A stretch of DNA of 64,000 nt from positions 444,999-508,998 of the forward strand of contig CAJNDS010002138.1 in NCBI GenBank assembly GCA_905221605.1, in the 5' to 3' direction. Source of the DNA: Symbiodinium natans. Its lineage: Eukaryota > Sar > Dinophyceae > Suessiales > Symbiodiniaceae. Position numbers and translations under genes: made by a program. Under the pieces are notes generated by a model. The model worked only from the letters and a program-made list of their open reading frames with translations, did no database searches and had not been told where the DNA came from. This document shows, piece by piece, positions 59,476 through 64,000 of the stretch; position 1 is the stretch's first letter, and each line of letters starts with the position of its first letter.

Positions 59476-60460
59476 TAGAGAGAGTTCCGGTTCCAAACAA
59501 GTTCACACTTTGCCGCCTTGCTGCCTGCTGTTCTAATTTTGGGGGAAGACTGACACAAGACTTAGACTGGAACCGACTGAGAGGCTTATTTGTTTTACTC
59601 GCCACGAAAAGCTGTGAAAGCCAGATCTGGCTTCCCGTGTGTGAAAAAAACGCCGCAACTGGGCCCAAAAATGGCTCCTAAACTTGGGTTCCAATTTGAG
59701 GCTCCAACCTGGGTGGCCTTGTATGTTTACACAGGAAATCCAAAATCTAGGGCCCGTTTTCGGTGCCCAGAATTGAGCTGCTTTTGGAACCCATTTGAGT
59801 TCAATAATAATTGAAATCAACTCACAGACAAACAAGATTTTTTCTATTCGATACTGTTTGCATCAAGGAAAACAAAAAACGCCGTCGATACGCGTGTTCT
59901 TGGCTTGCTAAACTTGTCTTTAGCTGGCATTCAAGACAAAGCAGTCTTGCATTGTTCTTTCTCGCACAGTTAGAGAGAGTTCCGGTTCCAAACAAGTTCA
60001 CACTTTGCCGCCTTGCTGCCTGCTGTTCTAATTTTGGGGGAAGACTGACACAAGACTTAGACTGGAACCGACTGAGAGGCTTATTTGTTTTACTCGCCAC
60101 GAAAAGCTGTGAAAGCCAGATCTGGCTTCCCGTGTGTGAAAAAAACGCCGCAACTGGGCCCAAAAATGGCTCCTAAACTTGGGTTCCAATTTGAGGCTCC
60201 AACCTGGGTGGCCTTGTATGTTTACACAGGAAATCCAAAATCTAGGGCCCGTTTTCGGTGCCCAGAATTGAGCTGCTTTTGGAACCCATTTGAGTTCAAT
60301 AATAATTGAAATCAACTCACAGACAAACAAGATTTTGTCTATTCGATACTGTTTGCATCAAGGAAAACAAAAAACGCCGTCGATACGCGTGTTCTTGGCT
60401 TGCTAAACTTGTCTTTAGCTGGCATTCAAGACAAAGCAGTCTTGCATTGTTCTTTCTCGC
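59471..60460 (+). repeat. Block B, two tandem 495-bp copies
   Basis: ACAGTTAGAGAGAGTTCCGG occurs at 59,471 and 59,966. The B-B junction is CTCGC|ACAGT and the B-A junction is CTCGC|ACTGT. Repeated in unit 2 at 61,960 and 62,455. Confidence 0.95.
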
Positions 60461-61964
60461 ACTGTGGAGGTCACTTCGGCTTCCCTACCTTTTTGGGGTT
60501 GATTTCTTGCCCTCTTTTTGTCTCTCCAAATCCACACACCTTTCACCACCCGCATACTTCCACACTTGAACAGCCAGCAGAACCCAGCCGACATACACGC
60601 AAACACACGAAGCCACTTTGCACCCACAAAATGACACACACCCACACTCCATGACACACACGACTCTCTGACCCACAAAACGTCGAACTACAACCACACA
60701 CACCCATTCACAATGAAACCCAAGTGAACACACAAAGACACCACTGCAAGGTGTCACTTCTGAGACTCCATGCCTTACCACCCTTTGCCCACTTTGCAAC
60801 CACAAATGCTCACACACACACACATCCACAACACTCTTGCACATGCACCTCAGAAAACAGCCGAAACCACAACACGCACATTCTCATTCTCATGAATATC
60901 TTTCAGTTCCGATTGCGATTTTTTTCACTGTCTTTCTGGTCAATCGACAGCTTACCAGGCTAACAGCACTCACCAAAACACTTGCTAAACGAGCTGTTTG
61001 TGTTTTGGTTCTGGGCGGTTTCTCGGAACTCTCTCTCTGAAAGCTTGCGACTTAACCGAGAGATCATCCGGACAAAAAACAAAGAAAACATTGAACAAAA
61101 GCAAGAGAAAAATTCTGCTCAGACGGACAAAGGCAATTTGAACTGAAAAAAATCTTGCTGTGTATGAATCTGCTGCTGAATCTAAGAAAATTGTCCAAGT
61201 TTCACGACTGGATTCCAGTGTTTTCTCGATTTCTTCAAAGTTCAAAAAAAAACATTGAAAAAAAACATATCACACTGACCTCTCATCATGGCCAGCCTCG
61301 ATTTTCCTTTCATTCGACTTTTTTTGACAAAGCTTTGACTGGGTTCTCTTGTCTTTGATTTTCCAAAATGGCCAAACAGAAATTCAAGGACAGAAACTCT
61401 GCCTTTCTGGCTGGGGTGCCCTCAATTCTTTGTCTTTCGTTTTGGTTGCGTGTTGCAATTCTTCCCTGGATTCAGCACCATTCAACGAATTTTCAAAATT
61501 TCTAAAGTTTCCGAAAAATGTTGAAAAACCCTCAAAATCAACACTTAATCAGTTAAATTTGTTGAATTTACTCTGGTGTTTCGCTCGCTTCGCTCGCACT
61601 TATTCACATTCTGGAAATACACTTTGCAATTTTCAAGTGGTTTGGCTTGGGCGTCGCGCGCAACCTTAACGAATCAACACCACGGTTGAACTCGTCTCGT
61701 CCTGCAGTTGATTTCTGTCCAAACGGCACTGTCAGAGGCTTTCAAAAACACTTGTTTCAAAGCATTGAACTTTTCCAAGCTGCAGTTTCCACCGAGCCAT
61801 TTAAAAAAACATGTTGCATTTTCAAGTGTTCTTGTTGACTCTGCACCCTTCTTTCTCCTCTTCTGCCTTCAGGCCTTGCACCAAAACCTGGAGAATCTGA
61901 AACCCAAGATGAGGGGCAGCAAAATTGATCGAAAAGGTAGGGAAGCTCCAGTGACCTCCACAGT
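60461..61964. mobile_element. Block A, copy 2
   Basis: Same termini as copy 1; 1,504 bp because the CA-rich part is shorter. Confidence 0.6.
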
Positions 61965-62949
61965 TAGAGAGAGTTCCGGTTCCAAACAAGTTCACACTTT
62001 GCCGCCTTGCTGCCTGCTGTTCTAATTTTGGGGGAAGACTGACACAAGACTTAGACTGGAACCGACTGAGAGGCTTATTTGTTTTACTTGCCACGAAAAG
62101 CTGTGAAAGCCAGATCTGGCTTCCCGTGTGTGAAAAAAACGCCGCAACTGGGCCCAAAAATGGCTCCTAAACTTGGGTTCCAATTTGAGGCTCCAACCTG
62201 GGTGGCCTTGTATGTTTACACAGGAAATCCAAAATCTAGGGCCCGTTTTCGGTGCCCAGAATTGAGCTGCTTTTGGAACCCATTTGAGTTCAATAATAAT
62301 TGAAATCAACTCACAGACAAACAAGATTTTTTCTATTCGATACTGTTTGCATCAAGGAAAACAAAAAACGCCGTCGATACGCGTGTTCTTGGCTTGCTAA
62401 ACTTGTCTTTAGCTGGCATTCAAGACAAAGCAGTCTTGCATTGTTCTTTCTCGCACAGTTAGAGAGAGTTCCGGTTCCAAACAAGTTCACACTTTGCCGC
62501 CTTGCTGCCTGCTGTTCTAATTTTGGGGGAAGACTGACACAAGACTTAGACTGGAACCGACTGAGAGGCTTATTTGTTTTACTCGCCACGAAAAGCTGTG
62601 AAAGCCAGATCTGGCTTCCCGTGTGTTAAAAAAACGCCGCAACTGGGCCCAAAAATGGCTCCTAAACTTGGGTTCCAATTTGAGGCTCCAACCTGGGTGG
62701 CCTTGTATGTTTACACAGGAAATCCAAAATCTAGGGCCCGTTTTCGGTGCCCAGAATTGAGCTGCTTTTGGAACCCATTTGAGTTCAATAATAATTGAAA
62801 TCAACTCACAGACAAACAAGATTTTGTCTATTCGATACTGTTTGCATCAAGGAAAACAAAAAACGCCGTCGATACGCGTGTTCTTGGCTTGCTAAACTTG
62901 TCTTTAGCTGGCATTCAAGACAAAGCAGTCTTGCATTGTTCTTTCTCGC
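61960..62949 (+). repeat. Block B, second pair of 495-bp copies
   Basis: Starts at 61,960 and 62,455; almost identical to the first pair. Confidence 0.95.
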
Positions 62950-64000
62950 ACTGTGGAGGTCACTTCGGCTTCCCTACCTTTTTGGGGTTGATTTCTTGCC
63001 CTCTTTTTGTCTCTCCAAATCCACACACCTTTCACCACCCGCATACTTCCACACTTGAACAGCCAGCAGAACCCAGCCGACATACACGCAAACACACGAA
63101 GCCACTTTGCACCCACAAAATGACACACACCCACACTCCATGACACACACGACTCTCTGACCCACAAAACGTCGAACTACAACCACACACACCCATTCAC
63201 AATGAAACCCAAGTGAACACACAAAGACACCACTGCAAGGTGTCACTTCTGAGACTCCATGCCTTACCACCCTTTGCCCACTTTGCAACCACAAATGCTC
63301 ACACACACACACATCCACAACACTCTTGCACATGCACCTCAGAAAACAGCCGAAACCACAACACGCACATTCTCATTCTCATGAATATCTTTCAGTTCCG
63401 ATTGCGATTTTTTTCACTGTCTTTCTGGTCAATCGACAGCTTTCCAGGCTAACAGCACTCACCAAAACACTTGCTAAACGATCTGTTTGTGTTTTGGTTC
63501 TGGGCGGTTTCTCGGAACTCTCTCTCTGAAAGCTTGCGACTTAACCGAGAGATCATCCGGACAAAAAACAAAGAAAACATTGAACAAAAGCAAGAGAAAA
63601 ATTCTGCTCAGACGGACAAAGGCAATTTGAACTGAAAAAAAACTTGCTGTGTTGAATCTGCTGCTGAATCTTTCAAAAAAAAAACATTGAAAAAAAACAT
63701 ATCATACTGACCTCTCATCATGGCCAGCCTCGATTTTCCTTTCATTCGACTTTTTTTGACAAAGCTTTGACTGGGTCTTGTCTTTGATTTTCCAAAATGG
63801 CCAAACAGAAATTCAAGGACAGAAAATAAACTCTGCCTTTCAGGCTGGGGTGCCCTCAATTCTTTGTCTTTCGTTTTGGTTGCGTTTGCAATTCTTCCTT
63901 GGATTCAGCACCATTCAACGAATTTCCCAAATTTCTAAAGTCTCCGAAAAATGTTGAAAAACCTCAAAATCAACACTTAATCAGTTAAATTTGTAAAAGC
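62950..64000. mobile_element. Block A, copy 3 (cut by window end)
   Basis: Left terminal repeat present; an internal deletion near 63,665 and a few small changes set it apart from copies 1 and 2. Confidence 0.6.

Larger units (their letters stand above)
57910..64000 (+). repeat. Higher-order tandem array [A-B-B]n
   Basis: Units start with ACTGTGGAGGTCACTTCGGC at 57,910, 60,461 and 62,950 (2,551 and 2,489 bp apart; the third is cut by the window). Each holds block A and two copies of a 495-bp block B. Copies are nearly identical apart from small indels (about 60 bp extra in the CA-rich part of unit 1; about 80 bp missing in unit 3 near 63,665). All ORFs inside are short, occur in both strands, and repeat only because the DNA repeats. 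GC content is visibly lower than in the left half, and there is no TTTAGGG. Confidence 0.95.

Noticed and set aside
57910-64000. Genes in the repeated ORFs of the right-hand array
   Set aside because: The ORFs are short, present on both strands, lack motifs, and recur only because the DNA is tandemly repeated.

Overview
The window looks like nuclear DNA of a dinoflagellate. The reasons are telomere-type TTTAGGG/CCCTAAA repeats used in bulk inside the chromosome, small exons with AG|G acceptors and a mix of GT and GC donors, and a Copia polyprotein with extra enzyme-like domains of a kind I associate with dinoflagellate elements. This is inference from one window: no rRNA, tRNA or spliced-leader gene was found to confirm it.

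Region 1-26,967 appears at first sight to be only degenerate telomere-like repeat. Read on the minus strand, however, the short GC-rich islands between the repeat tracts are exons. Those from about 17.06 kb down to the left edge spell, in the right order, the motifs of one superfamily 1 helicase (UPF1/ZGRF1/SETX type): EQRKA, a GxxGSGK P-loop, TNVAVD, VAVTT, LVDEASQ, LVGDPRQLPP, TQFRCHPAIA and LFYNGAL. Several junctions keep phase exactly with GT or GC donors and AG acceptors. The gene runs off the left edge. More coding islands of unknown identity lie upstream on the same strand to at least 52 kb.

In most places an exon sits between a CCCTAAA tract on its left and a TTTAGGG tract on its right (plus strand). 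In transcript sense, many introns would therefore begin with TTTAGGG and end with CCCTAAA, two complementary repeats. This is the most unusual structural rule in the window.

Region 26,968-36,151 is a young, complete Copia LTR retrotransposon on the minus strand: identical 150-bp LTRs, a CTAAA target duplication inside a CCCTAAA tract, a Met-tRNA-like primer site, a Gag-protease ORF and a Pol ORF. The Pol ORF carries a cytosine-methyltransferase-like domain and a 2OG-Fe(II) oxygenase-like domain ahead of integrase, reverse transcriptase and RNase H.

Region 36,152-52,600 returns to repeat-rich introns with coding islands. It also holds a four-copy ~360-bp tandem repeat (37.6-39.1 kb), a frameshifted reverse transcriptase-RNase H relic (41.6-44.0 kb), a ~20-bp satellite with an inverted centre (46.1-46.8 kb), and several families of short palindromic, MITE-like elements.

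Region 52,600-57,700 has few telomere repeats and contains overlapping minus-strand coding segments of an unrecognised gene or genes. Region 57,910-64,000 is a higher-order tandem array: a ~1.5-kb block A with 33-bp terminal inverted repeats, followed by two 495-bp blocks B, in the order A-B-B-A-B-B-A. Nearly every coding signal lies on the minus strand, which fits the unidirectional gene arrangement known in dinoflagellates.
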